A stretch of 64,000 nt of DNA. Source: Pantoea allii. Its GTDB lineage: Bacteria > Pseudomonadota > Gammaproteobacteria > Enterobacterales > Enterobacteriaceae. The notes under the pieces are model-generated. The model had not been told where the DNA came from. It did no database searches and was given only the letters and a program-made list of their open reading frames with translations. Below are positions 47,556 to 55,983 of the stretch, one piece after another (positions within the stretch are counted from its first letter, which is position 1; each line of letters starts with the position of its first letter). The translations under genes and the position numbers were made by a program. The stretch spans positions 1 to 64,000 of the forward strand of contig NZ_NTMH01000030.1 in NCBI RefSeq assembly GCF_002307475.1. The letters are read 5' to 3'.

Positions 47556-48572
47556 GTGAAAAAAACAAAGCGCGTTACCATCAGTGATATCGCTGCGCTG
47601 GCCGGGGTGTCAAAAGCCACGGCCAGCCTGGTGCTCAACGGGCGCGGTAAAGAGCTGCGCGTGGCAGAAGAGACGCGCGATCGCGTCATGTCCCTTGCAC
47701 AACAGCACCATTATTTGCCAAGTATCCACGCCCGACTGCTGCGCGAAAACCGCAGCCATACGTTAGGGCTGGTGGTACCGGAGATCACTAACTACGGTTT
47801 CGCCGTTTTTTCTCACGCGCTGGAAAACCTCTGTCGTGAGGCCGGGCTGCAACTGCTGATCTCCTGTACCGATGAAAATGCCAGCCAGGAAACGTTGGTG
47901 GTGAACAACCTTGTCTCACGTCAGGTGGATGGCCTGATCGTCGCGTCAAGTCAGCAAAGCGACAGCGATTACCTGAAGCTGAGTGAACAACTGCCGGTGG
48001 TGCTGTTTGACCGTCATGTGAATAACAGCAGTTTGCCGCTGGTGATCACCGATTCCCTTACGCCGACCGCCGAGCTGGTAGAGCGCCTGGCGCGTGCGCA
48101 TCCCGATGAGGTGTATTTCCTGGGCGGTCAGCCACGACTTTCACCGACCAAAGATCGTCTGGCCGGTTTTATGCAGGGGCTGGAGCGCGCCGGTGTGAGT
48201 CCACGTCCGGAATGGATTATTCAGGGCAACTATCATCCCAGCAGCGGCTATGAGATGTTTGCCGCCCTGTGTGCCCGTCTTGGCAGACCACCCAAAGCGC
48301 TGTTTACCGCCGCCTGTGGCCTGTTGGAAGGGGTACTGCGTTACATGAGTCAGCACCGTCTGCTGGAGAGTGATATTCACATCGCCAGTTTCGACGATCA
48401 CTACCTGTATGATTCGCTGTCACTGCATATCGATACCGTGGAGCAGAACGTCCCTCGCCTGGCGCAGGAGTGTTTTTCCGTCATTACCCAGATGATTCAG
48501 GGGCAGGAACCGGCGGACAAGCAAATTATCTTGCCCGCCAGGCTGCGTTACCGGTCCTCTCTGGCGCGTTAA
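47556..48572 (+). CDS. scrR: sucrose operon repressor ScrR (LacI family)
   Basis: A 338-residue LacI-type repressor. The N-terminal helix-turn-helix and hinge are textbook: [32 protein letters not shown], and [18 protein letters not shown] opens the periplasmic-binding-protein-like effector core. I take the GTG at 47556 as start since ScrR proteins begin exactly there; a longer open frame from 47292 is only scrB sequence in another frame. The inducer in known systems is fructose or fructose 1-phosphate. It probably binds the CTAAACCGGTTTAG sites at 37047, 43045 and 43104. The 3' end is 6 bp from the convergent dsbG. Confidence 0.94.
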   Translation: MKKTKRVTISDIAALAGVSKATASLVLNGRGKELRVAEETRDRVMSLAQQHHYLPSIHARLLRENRSHTLGLVVPEITNYGFAVFSHALENLCREAGLQLLISCTDENASQETLVVNNLVSRQVDGLIVASSQQSDSDYLKLSEQLPVVLFDRHVNNSSLPLVITDSLTPTAELVERLARAHPDEVYFLGGQPRLSPTKDRLAGFMQGLERAGVSPRPEWIIQGNYHPSSGYEMFAALCARLGRPPKALFTAACGLLEGVLRYMSQHRLLESDIHIASFDDHYLYDSLSLHIDTVEQNVPRLAQECFSVITQMIQGQEPADKQIILPARLRYRSSLAR

Positions 48573-48578
48573 CGCCGC

Positions 48579-49331
48579 TTAGCGACAGGCAGCCAGGTCC
48601 GCCATCTGCTGCTTATCAGGCAGGCCAACAATCTGTTGGAGTTTTTGGCCATGATTCAGGTAGTAGATAGCGGGCGTGCCGTTGGCACCCAGCTCCTGCA
48701 TCAGTGCCTGATTATGCTGAATCTGATCGAACAGCGCCCGTGGGGTGCTGTCCGGGAAGACCGGTCTGGTTTGCCCCTGCGAGCGTTCAAAATCCTGCCA
48801 GGCTTTGGCGGGATCGGCTGCCGCCAGAATGGCAGAAGCATAGCGCCCACTTTCAGGTTTAAGAATACCGACGAGCTGCGTTTTGATGCTGAGCGTGTTG
48901 TTCTGCACCCACGGCTGCACCTGCTGCCAGAACGTTCGGCAGTAAGGGCAAAACGGATCGGCAAACACCACCACCTGACAGCGGGCTGTGGTGCTGCCTT
49001 CATTGATGCCCGGCATGGCCTGAAGCCGCTTCCACATTGCACGCCCGGCGGGCAGGTAGATTTCATCGTTGATGATTTTTTCGCTGAGGTTTTTGCCCTG
49101 AGCATCGTACATATAGCCCGAAATCGCATGCTGACCGTCTGGCGTCAGGTAAACGGTGACGCCGGTGCCTTGATATTTACCTAACCAGCCCTGAACCCCG
49201 CCGGGGGCCGTAAAGGGTTTGATTATTTCCACGCCCTGTTTTTCAATTTGCTGGACGGGCGCTGGCAGCGTTGCCGCCTGGGTCGTGCTGCTAAACAGCA
49301 CGGCGGAGATCGCTATCCTGAAGGTTTTCAT
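48579..49331 (-). CDS. dsbG: DsbG-type periplasmic thiol:disulfide protein
   Basis: A 250-residue periplasmic protein with a signal peptide cut after about residue 19. N-terminal dimerisation domain (PAPVQQIEKQGVEIIKPF; GKYQGTGVTVYLTPDGQHAISGYM), linker helix, then a thioredoxin domain with CPYC at Cys128/Cys131 in VFADPFCPYCRTFW and the cis-proline loop NGTPAIYY. The DsbG features match E. coli closely. Two more cysteines, Cys118 (TTARCQV) and Cys249 near the C-terminus (AACR), are unusual. It is the last gene of the sulfur operon, 21 bp after the YeeE-type gene, instead of standing alone as in E. coli. It reduces sulfenic acids or isomerises disulfides; here a role with sulfane sulfur is inferred. 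Confidence 0.93.
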   Translation of the reverse strand: MKTFRIAISAVLFSSTTQAATLPAPVQQIEKQGVEIIKPFTAPGGVQGWLGKYQGTGVTVYLTPDGQHAISGYMYDAQGKNLSEKIINDEIYLPAGRAMWKRLQAMPGINEGSTTARCQVVVFADPFCPYCRTFWQQVQPWVQNNTLSIKTQLVGILKPESGRYASAILAAADPAKAWQDFERSQGQTRPVFPDSTPRALFDQIQHNQALMQELGANGTPAIYYLNHGQKLQQIVGLPDKQQMADLAACR

Positions 49332-49352
49332 TAATCCCTGTCTTGTGTGAAT

Positions 49353-49781
49353 TCACGTTATGTTGGTGGATGAGCGGTTGTCGAACCACGCAAAAAACAG
49401 CATACCTGCCAGCATAGCCATCATGAAGACTGCGCCTTTAAGTACACCGCCGCCGATCAGTACCAGCGCCGGGCCGGGGCAGATGCCCGCCAGTCCCCAG
49501 CCGATCCCGAACAGGACAGCGCCGATGATAAGCCTTTTATCCAGTGCCCTGTTGGCGGGAAGATGGAAGGTTTCGCCCCATACCGGGCGCTTCCGTCGGG
49601 AAGCCAGCCAGAACGTCAGCCGCCCGACGATAATCGCGCCGCACATCACCAGGGCCAGCGACGGGTCCCAGGTGCGGGAAATGTCCAGAAAAGCCAGAAC
49701 CTTAGCCGGATTCGCCATGCCGCTGACGAGTAAGCCCGTGCCAAATAACAGTCCACTCAGCAGAGAAAATAAAACGGCCAT
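49353..49781 (-). CDS. YeeE/YedE-family half transporter (DUF6691 type)
   Basis: A 142-residue inner-membrane protein with about four helices, the C-terminal half of a split YeeE/YedE sulfur transporter. Typical segments: FGTGLLVSGMANPAKVLAFLDI, then a loop, and GIGWGLAGICPGPALVLIGGG with the conserved cysteine. Full-length YeeE (TsuA) carries thiosulfate through a chain of such cysteines. It is placed 15 bp after its partner half and followed 21 bp later by dsbG. Transport of thiosulfate or another sulfur species is inferred from the family. Confidence 0.87.
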   Translation of the reverse strand: MAVLFSLLSGLLFGTGLLVSGMANPAKVLAFLDISRTWDPSLALVMCGAIIVGRLTFWLASRRKRPVWGETFHLPANRALDKRLIIGAVLFGIGWGLAGICPGPALVLIGGGVLKGAVFMMAMLAGMLFFAWFDNRSSTNIT

Positions 49782-49796
49782 CGTGCCTCCAGGGTT

Positions 49797-50222
49797 TTAG
49801 CCGTGACCCATCACGCCAACGGTCAGCATGGCGGTTAACATAAAGACCAGTGTCGCAACCAGTGAGCGCGGCGACAGCCGGGATAATCCACACACGCCGT
49901 GACCGCTGGTGCAGCCTGAACCCAGACGCGTTCCTAGCCCTACCAGTAAGCCAGCAAGCACCAGCCGCCCCCACGAGGCGTCAATCTCGATTGACGGCAG
50001 GGCGCTGAACCGTTGATACACCAGCGGCGACAGAACCAGCCCCGCGATGAAGGCCAGCCGCCAGGGCTTATCGGATGACCGGCGTTTAAGCAGACCGCCC
50101 AGAATGCCGCTGATACCGGCTATGCGACCACAAAATAGCACTAACATGCCTGCCGCCGCGCCAATCAGCAGCCCGCCCGCCAGGCTTTGCCACGGAGTAA
50201 AATGGATCAGGTCAATATGCAT
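49797..50222 (-). CDS. YeeE/YedE-family half transporter, N-terminal half
   Basis: A 141-residue inner-membrane protein with about four helices. It has the YeeE hallmarks GAAAGMLVLFCGRIAGISGIL and GLGTRLGSGCTSGHGVCGLSRLSPRSLVATL, the second holding the conserved cysteines of the sulfur path. It pairs with the gene 15 bp downstream to make a complete transporter, the usual arrangement next to blh in BigR-type loci of Xylella and Agrobacterium. Confidence 0.88.
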   Translation of the reverse strand: MHIDLIHFTPWQSLAGGLLIGAAAGMLVLFCGRIAGISGILGGLLKRRSSDKPWRLAFIAGLVLSPLVYQRFSALPSIEIDASWGRLVLAGLLVGLGTRLGSGCTSGHGVCGLSRLSPRSLVATLVFMLTAMLTVGVMGHG

Positions 50223-50246
50223 GACGCTCGACTCCTTATGCCCTGC

Positions 50247-51542
50247 TTACGTCTTAAGTGAAAAGCGGTTTAACGGGATTTTCAGATAACGCTCGCCGTC
50301 GCTCTCCGGTTCAGGTAACCGTCCGCCGTTGATATTGACCTGCAGTGCCATCAGCATCAGTTCAGGAAGCGGGAGCGTGGCATCACGCTGCTGTCGCCGG
50401 GCAATAAACGTGTGTTGATGCTGATTCACGACCCAGGGATTGTTTTCCCGCTGCTGGCGTACCGTGCTTTCAAACTGCACGTCGCGCCCGTCAGGACGAT
50501 AATCATGCCCGGTAAATAAACGGGTGTCGTCAGGTAACTGCAGGATGCGCTGCAGGCTGTCCCATAATACGGCAGCGCTGCCGCCGGGGAAATCAGCCCG
50601 TGCCGTGCCGCTGTCGGGCATAAAGAACGTGTCATGGATAAAGGCACAGTCAGCGATGTGGTAGGTTACCGACGCCAGCGTATGACCGGGAGACAAGATG
50701 ACCTCGCCACGCAGGTTACCCACATAAAAGACATCACCGTCCTTGAACAAGGTGTCCCAGATTTTATCCGCTGGATTAAGGTCGGGCAGGTGATAGAGTT
50801 TTTGCCACAGCCGTTGTACCTCGGCGACCTTTTCGCCAATGCCCGTGGGCGCAGCGGTTTGCTGAGCCAGCCAGGCTGCGGCAGAGAAGTGATCGGCATG
50901 AGGATGGGTATCCAGAATCCACGCAACCTGCCAGTTTTTTTGCTGAATGAAATCGAGTAGGCGTTGAGCCTGCTGGGTAGATACCGCACCTGAGCGGCGA
51001 TCAAAGTCCAGCACCGGATCGATAATGGCACAGCGTTTGGCCTGCCCGTCAGCGATGACATATTGCAGGCTTCCGCTCTCGGGTTCATAAAAATGATGGA
51101 CTTCTGCCTGCGGCGGTTTGCGTACTCTGTTGGCATACCAGGTCAGGGCTTTGTCGGCGTCGGCACCGAACTGCTGGCATTGAGCGCGGAATTCGGCCTC
51201 ATCAATCAGCCCTTCGCGTAAATCGTGCAGCAAAAACAGGCTTACGGAGCGCGCGCCGCTTCGACAGTGGGCAAGGATTTTCCCACCGCGTTCCACCCGG
51301 CGATGAAAAGCATCCACATATTCCCAGCTCAGCGTGTCAAACGTGAACGGCATATAGACATAGTCCATGCCCAGTTGCTCAGCCAGCGCTTTCTCCTGTT
51401 GATGGTGAAGAAACGGGCCGTCTTCCTCATCAGGACGATTATTCACCACGATCTGATAGCCCAACTGATGCAACTGCCGGAAATCCTCTGCAAGCGGGGC
51501 ATCGGCAAAGGCGATTTGCGCATTAAAATGGCGAATATTCAT
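50247..51542 (-). CDS. blh: Blh-type fusion: phosphatase-like domain plus persulfide-dioxygenase-like metallo-beta-lactamase
   Basis: A 431-residue cytosolic two-domain protein. Residues 1-135 are a dual-specificity-phosphatase/rhodanese-like domain (DUF442 type) with the intact P-loop HCRSGARS, Cys93. Residues about 147-431 are an ETHE1-like metallo-beta-lactamase domain with THPHADHFSAA (His213, His215, Asp217, His218), a GHTLASVTYHI strand and FTGHDYRPDG. ETHE1 enzymes oxidise glutathione persulfide to sulfite with a single iron. The fused phosphatase-like domain may handle sulfane sulfur. The gene lies in one operon with TauE and YeeE genes and is divergent from sqr, giving the sulfide to persulfide to sulfite path. 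Confidence 0.92.
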   Translation of the reverse strand: MNIRHFNAQIAFADAPLAEDFRQLHQLGYQIVVNNRPDEEDGPFLHHQQEKALAEQLGMDYVYMPFTFDTLSWEYVDAFHRRVERGGKILAHCRSGARSVSLFLLHDLREGLIDEAEFRAQCQQFGADADKALTWYANRVRKPPQAEVHHFYEPESGSLQYVIADGQAKRCAIIDPVLDFDRRSGAVSTQQAQRLLDFIQQKNWQVAWILDTHPHADHFSAAAWLAQQTAAPTGIGEKVAEVQRLWQKLYHLPDLNPADKIWDTLFKDGDVFYVGNLRGEVILSPGHTLASVTYHIADCAFIHDTFFMPDSGTARADFPGGSAAVLWDSLQRILQLPDDTRLFTGHDYRPDGRDVQFESTVRQQRENNPWVVNQHQHTFIARRQQRDATLPLPELMLMALQVNINGGRLPEPESDGERYLKIPLNRFSLKT

Positions 51543-51559
51543 CAGGTTTTTCCGTTTTT

Positions 51560-52351
51560 TCAGAGATTTTTAAGCAACATGTAACTGGCCATCACCATGA
51601 GCATGGTCGAAAAGACCGCGTTAATCGCGCGCTCATTCTTCTTCAGACGGTTGGCCACCGCCACACCCAGTAAGCCGCCCAGCAGGCCGCCCGCAATCAG
51701 ATAAGCGGTCATGACCAGCGACACTTTTCCGGCCAGGGCATAGCTTGCGCTGGTTGAGATCCCCATGGCGAATACCACCATCAGCGACGTCGCTATCGCC
51801 TCCACCACGGGAAAACGAAACAACCAGACAAGCACCGGCACCACTAAAAAACCGCCACCGATGCCCATAAATCCGGCCAAACTGCCCAGCAGCAGCACGC
51901 TTCCCCAGACGAGGATGGGGGAAACGTGTTTCTCATGTGCAGGCGCGTCGGGCGAATGACGGTGTTTCCTCAGCATCATCAGCGCCACGGTAAACATCAA
52001 AAGCGAAAACGGCAGTAACAGGTATTGCCCACTGACGATTTTCCCCAGTTCGGCACCGATCAGCGCGCCGCACACCGCCACGAGCGATATCGTCGCGCCC
52101 GTCGCCCATCTGACATTTCCCTTTCGGCCGTGGGCAAAAAGATTGATCAGGGCACTTATTGCCACGGCGATAGCGCTGGTGCCAATGACCCGATGTGTGT
52201 CGGGGACTTTCACCAGGTACAGCAGCAGCGGCACGCACACGACCGATCCGCCCCCGCCGGTCAGCGCCAGAAAAAAGCCCACGGCGATACCTGTTGCGAT
52301 TAGCAGGCACATCGTGAGGGCAGAAAGATGGGTAAATTCCTGAATGACCAT
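51560..52351 (-). CDS. TauE/SafE-family sulfite exporter
   Basis: Inner-membrane protein of 263 residues with about eight helices. The ATG at 52351 is chosen since TCAGGA stands 6 bases before it; two longer starts (52357, 52396) are worse. The two family repeats are visible: GIAVGFFLALTGGGGSVVCVPLLLYL and GSVLLLGSLAGFMGIGGGFLVVPVLVWLF. It would expel the sulfite made by the persulfide dioxygenase. First gene of the five-gene operon tauE-blh-yeeE-yeeE-dsbG, with gaps of 17, 24, 15 and 21 bp. Confidence 0.9.
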   Translation of the reverse strand: MVIQEFTHLSALTMCLLIATGIAVGFFLALTGGGGSVVCVPLLLYLVKVPDTHRVIGTSAIAVAISALINLFAHGRKGNVRWATGATISLVAVCGALIGAELGKIVSGQYLLLPFSLLMFTVALMMLRKHRHSPDAPAHEKHVSPILVWGSVLLLGSLAGFMGIGGGFLVVPVLVWLFRFPVVEAIATSLMVVFAMGISTSASYALAGKVSLVMTAYLIAGGLLGGLLGVAVANRLKKNERAINAVFSTMLMVMASYMLLKNL

Positions 52352-52536
52352 TTTCATTCCTGACGCTATTTTTAAGGTATTAAAGAGGGGCGACAAATAA
52401 CTGTCAATCTATTATTTCTTTTCGCTATATCATATATCTAAATATTATAAGTGATTTTTTTTATAACTTTAAAGTCTATTGATTCGCTTTATCTCTGTGC
52501 CGCAATCCACTACGGTTAAACGAAAGGGAGGCCTGC

Positions 52537-53772
52537 ATGAACGATAAAAATAATCCCCATCATCCTCATCTTGTTGTTATTGGTGGTGGATCAGCTGGAA
52601 TTGGCGTCATCGCAAGTATTAAGAAACGCATTAAGAACATCAAAATAACCCTCATTGAGCCTAAAAAAGAGCACTATTATCAACCCGCCTGGACGCTGGT
52701 CGGCGCAGGATTATTTTCCGCTGAAAAAACCCGCAGACAGATGGATGCGGTTATTCCGGCAGGCGTCAACTGGATTAAGGATGCGGTAACCCAGATATCA
52801 CCTGAACAGAAATATATTGAAACTGCCTCTGCCCAAAAAATAGATTATGACTACCTGATTATCGCCAGCGGTCTGATCCTGCGCTGGGACAAAATCAGTG
52901 GTCTGAATGAAACCCTGGGCCGCAATGGCGTAACGTCAAACTATCGATACGATCTGGCGAGCTACACCTGGGAACTGGTGCAAAATCTGAAGCAGGGGAA
53001 GGCTATTTTTACCCAGCCGGGGATGCCGATAAAATGCGCGGGTGCGCCGCAGAAAGCGCTCTATCTCTCTGCCGATCGCTGGCAGCGTCAGGGTTGTCTG
53101 GCGCAGATTGATATTCAATTTTGTCTGGCGGGTCAGGTGGTCTTCGGCGTGCCCGAATTTGTCCCACCGTTAACGGCTTACCTGGAGAAATACCGGGCGC
53201 AGGTGAATTTCGGCCATGTCCTTACCGGCGTCGATGGCATGAATAAGCAGGCGATATTTACCGTCACCGATGCTGACGGCAGCACGCATGACGTTACCCT
53301 ACCGTTCGATATGCTCCATGTTGTCCCGCCTCAGGCCGCGCCTGAGTTTATCGCCGAAAGCGGTCTGGCGGATGCTGCTGGCTGGTGTGATGTCGATAAA
53401 GAGACGCTGCAGCACAGCCGCTGGCCAGATATTTTTGCTTTGGGCGATTGCTGTTCAACACCGAATGCCAAGACGGCCGCCGCCGCCCGTAAACAGATCG
53501 TGGTGGTGGCGGAAAACCTGAGACAGGTCATTGACGGAGGTGTGCCTGAAACGCGTTACGATGGCTACGGCTCCTGCCCGCTCACCGTGGAGAAAGGCAA
53601 AGTCGTGCTGGCGGAGTTTGGCTATGGCAACCGCCTGCTTCCGACTTTTCCGCTCCATTCAGCCCGACCCAGTCGCGCCGCATGGTGGTTAAAAGCCTGG
53701 TTTTTGCCGCGTTTCTATTGGGCTGGCATGCTGCGCGGAATTGAGTGGTTTGCTAAAAGTAAGCCGCTGTAG
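52537..53772 (+). CDS. sqr: sulfide:quinone oxidoreductase-like flavoprotein
   Basis: A 411-residue FAD protein of the SQR family (eukaryotic/type II layout). N-terminal FAD fold VVIGGGSAGIGVIASI; second dinucleotide motif region; FAD C-terminal motif DIFALGDCCSTPNAKTAAAARKQ. Likely redox cysteines: Cys167 in MPIKCAGAPQKALY and Cys305 or Cys306 beside the FAD. A hydrophobic, basic C-terminal tail (AWWLKAWFLPRFYWAGML) probably binds the membrane. It oxidises sulfide to sulfane sulfur, handing electrons to quinone. A strong GGGAGG ribosome site precedes the ATG. It is divergent from the tauE-blh operon across an AT-rich control region of about 185 bp. Confidence 0.92.
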   Translation: MNDKNNPHHPHLVVIGGGSAGIGVIASIKKRIKNIKITLIEPKKEHYYQPAWTLVGAGLFSAEKTRRQMDAVIPAGVNWIKDAVTQISPEQKYIETASAQKIDYDYLIIASGLILRWDKISGLNETLGRNGVTSNYRYDLASYTWELVQNLKQGKAIFTQPGMPIKCAGAPQKALYLSADRWQRQGCLAQIDIQFCLAGQVVFGVPEFVPPLTAYLEKYRAQVNFGHVLTGVDGMNKQAIFTVTDADGSTHDVTLPFDMLHVVPPQAAPEFIAESGLADAAGWCDVDKETLQHSRWPDIFALGDCCSTPNAKTAAAARKQIVVVAENLRQVIDGGVPETRYDGYGSCPLTVEKGKVVLAEFGYGNRLLPTFPLHSARPSRAAWWLKAWFLPRFYWAGMLRGIEWFAKSKPL

Positions 53773-53782
53773 AGCAAGCCGA

Positions 53783-54103
53783 TCAGGGGCGAATGTATAA
53801 TGCGCCCTGCGACTGCTGGTCGATAATATAGGTAATCGCTGCCGGAACCACGTGAAAGGTTACTGGCAGCGTGCTGACGTCAATATTTTGCGCCTTAAGG
53901 CTATTCTGACAGAGTAATAATGTGACGGCCGGTGCCTGCTTAAGGGCGTCAGAAATAATCCTGCCAATAACATCGCTAACCGCGTCGCCATTAAAGACAA
54001 TGGCAATGTCGCCGTTAAAATCCGCTTCTTTAAGCAGGTTGCCTGCATTAGCAAAAGCATTGTCAATACGGTTTTTATCGGGGACGTGCAAAATTATCTT
54101 CAT
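53783..54103 (-). CDS. DsrE-family sulfur-carrier-like protein
   Basis: A 106-residue cytosolic protein of the DsrE/DsrF-like fold: MKIILHVPDKNRIDNAFANAGNLL, VFNGDAVSDVIG, VTLLLCQNSLKAQNI with a cysteine at the position of the family sulfur-binding residue, and VVPAAITYIIDQQSQGALYI. Family members relay sulfane sulfur or protect against it. It converges on sqr with an 10-bp gap. The position suggests it works in the same sulfide pathway; direct proof is lacking. Confidence 0.87.
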   Translation of the reverse strand: MKIILHVPDKNRIDNAFANAGNLLKEADFNGDIAIVFNGDAVSDVIGRIISDALKQAPAVTLLLCQNSLKAQNIDVSTLPVTFHVVPAAITYIIDQQSQGALYIRP

Positions 54104-54292
54104 TCTGTGCCTCGGCGGTATTTACCGCAACGGAAAAAGACGTCGATGGCACAGGATAAAACATCAACAGGGACAGATGAATTTGACGATTGAAAGCAAA
54201 TATGTCGTCGGCGATTCGCGTTAAATAAAAACAGAAACGCTTGTTGTATTATCGCGGTAATAACCGGGGGATTGCTGTATGCGTCTTTCCAA

Positions 54293-54316
54293 CAGGAAAA
54301 GGGGCATTGCCCCTTT
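54293..54316 (-). terminator. Rho-independent terminator of padC
   Basis: AAAGGGGC/GCCCCTTT stem (54298-54305 with 54309-54316) and a 3-base loop. On the minus strand it runs into TTTTCC. The padC stop codon is 8 bp away. Confidence 0.7.
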
Positions 54317-54323
54317 GTTCAGA

Positions 54324-54833
54324 TTAATTTTTCAGATTTTCAGGGAAATTTGCGGGTAATTCACTTGCGGCACAGGCAATCACGTCTTCGTTATTTTTTC
54401 CCGCATCACGCACAAAGGTGATGGTGGCAAACTCATCAATCACTTCTATTGGATAGGTTGGGCCGGCATCGCGGTACTTCGCCATTTCTTCCAGATGGTC
54501 GTTCTGGAAACACACGGTACGCTCAGGATTGTTGATGACCCAGCGCGGGAAGAAGATGGTGCCGTGGAACAGTTTATCGCCCAGGTTAGCAATCAGGCTG
54601 ACGCTGGTGCCGGTCGGCTCAGTCCAGGAGACTTTATAGATATCTTCACCGACTCTGACAACGTAAACATGCTGATTTTTGACCCAGCGGTTGCCCACCA
54701 TGCCGCTGTGAATGCGGTAATCGATGGTGTCTTCATTTTTAATATACAGCTCGTAGTTCCAGCCGTTGTCATAGGTATAAACCAGATGTTTACCGATAAA
54801 GCCGTCAAGATTATGTTTGTCAAAGCTGCTCAT
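54324..54833 (-). CDS. padC: phenolic acid decarboxylase
   Basis: Cytosolic, cofactor-free decarboxylase of 169 residues that turns p-coumaric, ferulic and caffeic acids into vinylphenols, a plant-phenolic detoxification. The lipocalin-like barrel has the family start FIGKHLVYTYDNGWNYELYIK with the two catalytic tyrosines (YTY), YRIHSGMVGNRWV with the essential Arg, and the conserved SWTEPTGTSVSL with Glu. Followed by FHGTIFFPRWV. It is divergent from a LysR gene across 98 bp. Supports a plant-linked habitat. Confidence 0.96.
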   Translation of the reverse strand: MSSFDKHNLDGFIGKHLVYTYDNGWNYELYIKNEDTIDYRIHSGMVGNRWVKNQHVYVVRVGEDIYKVSWTEPTGTSVSLIANLGDKLFHGTIFFPRWVINNPERTVCFQNDHLEEMAKYRDAGPTYPIEVIDEFATITFVRDAGKNNEDVIACAASELPANFPENLKN

Positions 54834-54931
54834 AATTTGTTCTCCTCTTTGGTTGAACCCAGCTTAACCATTCACTTTATGAATTAAAAACGCTAATTTA
54901 CGATGAAATTGATTCAAAAATTGGATGGGTT

Positions 54932-55795
54932 ATGCACAAGACGACGCTGGAGCAGTGGAGTTTGCTGGACAAGGTGGTGCGCGAGGGCAGCTTTGCCAGG
55001 GCCGCGATGCTCACCAATCGCAGCCAGTCCTCCGTGAGCTATAACCTTGCCATGTTGCAGCAGCGCATTGGCATTACGCTGTTGCATACCGAAGGACGCA
55101 AGGCCGTGCTGACGCCCGCAGGGGAATTGCTGCTGGCGCAGGTGCGACCATTACTTAAAGCCTTCCATTCGCTGGAGGCGTTTGCAGGCTCAATACGCAG
55201 CGGCGTCAGGACAAAGCTGGAACTGGTGGTCGACAGTATCTTTCCGCGTCGTCGCCTGTTTTCCGTCCTAAAGGCGTTTCAGCAATGCCATCCTCACACC
55301 CAGATCAACCTTACCGAAGTGCTGGAAACCGACACCGACTACGCCGAGGCCGATGTGATGGTGGTGACTCAGCGCCAGGATATGGCCGGGCGGGGTGAGT
55401 GGTTAATGAACGTGGATTTCGTTGCCGTGGCTCACCGTGACCATCCGTTGCACCATCGCGGGGTGACGCTCGACGAAGAACAGCTGGCGCTGTATCCGTT
55501 GATTCGTATCGCCGACCGGGAACATTTCACCGTGCAGGATGAGAGCAGTAATGGCGACTACTGGTCGTTTTCGACCATCGAGGCGGCGGTAGAGGCGGTG
55601 ATGCATCAGGTGGGCTATGGCTGGATTCCGCATGAGCGCATCGAGCAGGAACTGGCGCAGGGAACACTAAAAATATTGCCCTTACAGCATGGCGTCCGTC
55701 GCGCCACCACGCTGCATTTACTGATTAAGAAAGACATCCTGAGGCTGGACCCACAAATCGTCACTCTGCTCGATCTGCTGAAAAAGGCTACCTGA
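54932..55795 (+). CDS. LysR-family regulator next to padC
   Basis: A 287-residue LysR regulator. DNA-binding part: LLDKVVREGSFARAAMLTNRSQSSVSYNLAMLQQRIGITLLHTEGRKAVLTPAG, residues about 9-62; effector domain from about 88. Its divergent position beside padC across a 98-bp shared region strongly suggests it activates padC in response to hydroxycinnamic acids. In Gram-positive bacteria padC is controlled by the unrelated PadR repressor. The start codon has only a weak ribosome site. Confidence 0.86.
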   Translation: MHKTTLEQWSLLDKVVREGSFARAAMLTNRSQSSVSYNLAMLQQRIGITLLHTEGRKAVLTPAGELLLAQVRPLLKAFHSLEAFAGSIRSGVRTKLELVVDSIFPRRRLFSVLKAFQQCHPHTQINLTEVLETDTDYAEADVMVVTQRQDMAGRGEWLMNVDFVAVAHRDHPLHHRGVTLDEEQLALYPLIRIADREHFTVQDESSNGDYWSFSTIEAAVEAVMHQVGYGWIPHERIEQELAQGTLKILPLQHGVRRATTLHLLIKKDILRLDPQIVTLLDLLKKAT

Positions 55796-55983
55796 CCTGA
55801 CCGGCCAGCTAAACGGGTCTGCGTTAACGAGCGTGGCCAGATTATGGCCCGTGCCGATCTGGCGGCGACACAGCAAACCGTGACAGCGGTCGAAATGGCT
55901 GGGTTTGTGGGCCAGCCTGAACACCACCGCTGCGCATAAACAGCGTCCAGAAATCCCCCAACGCGCCACTCTCGACAGGGCGT

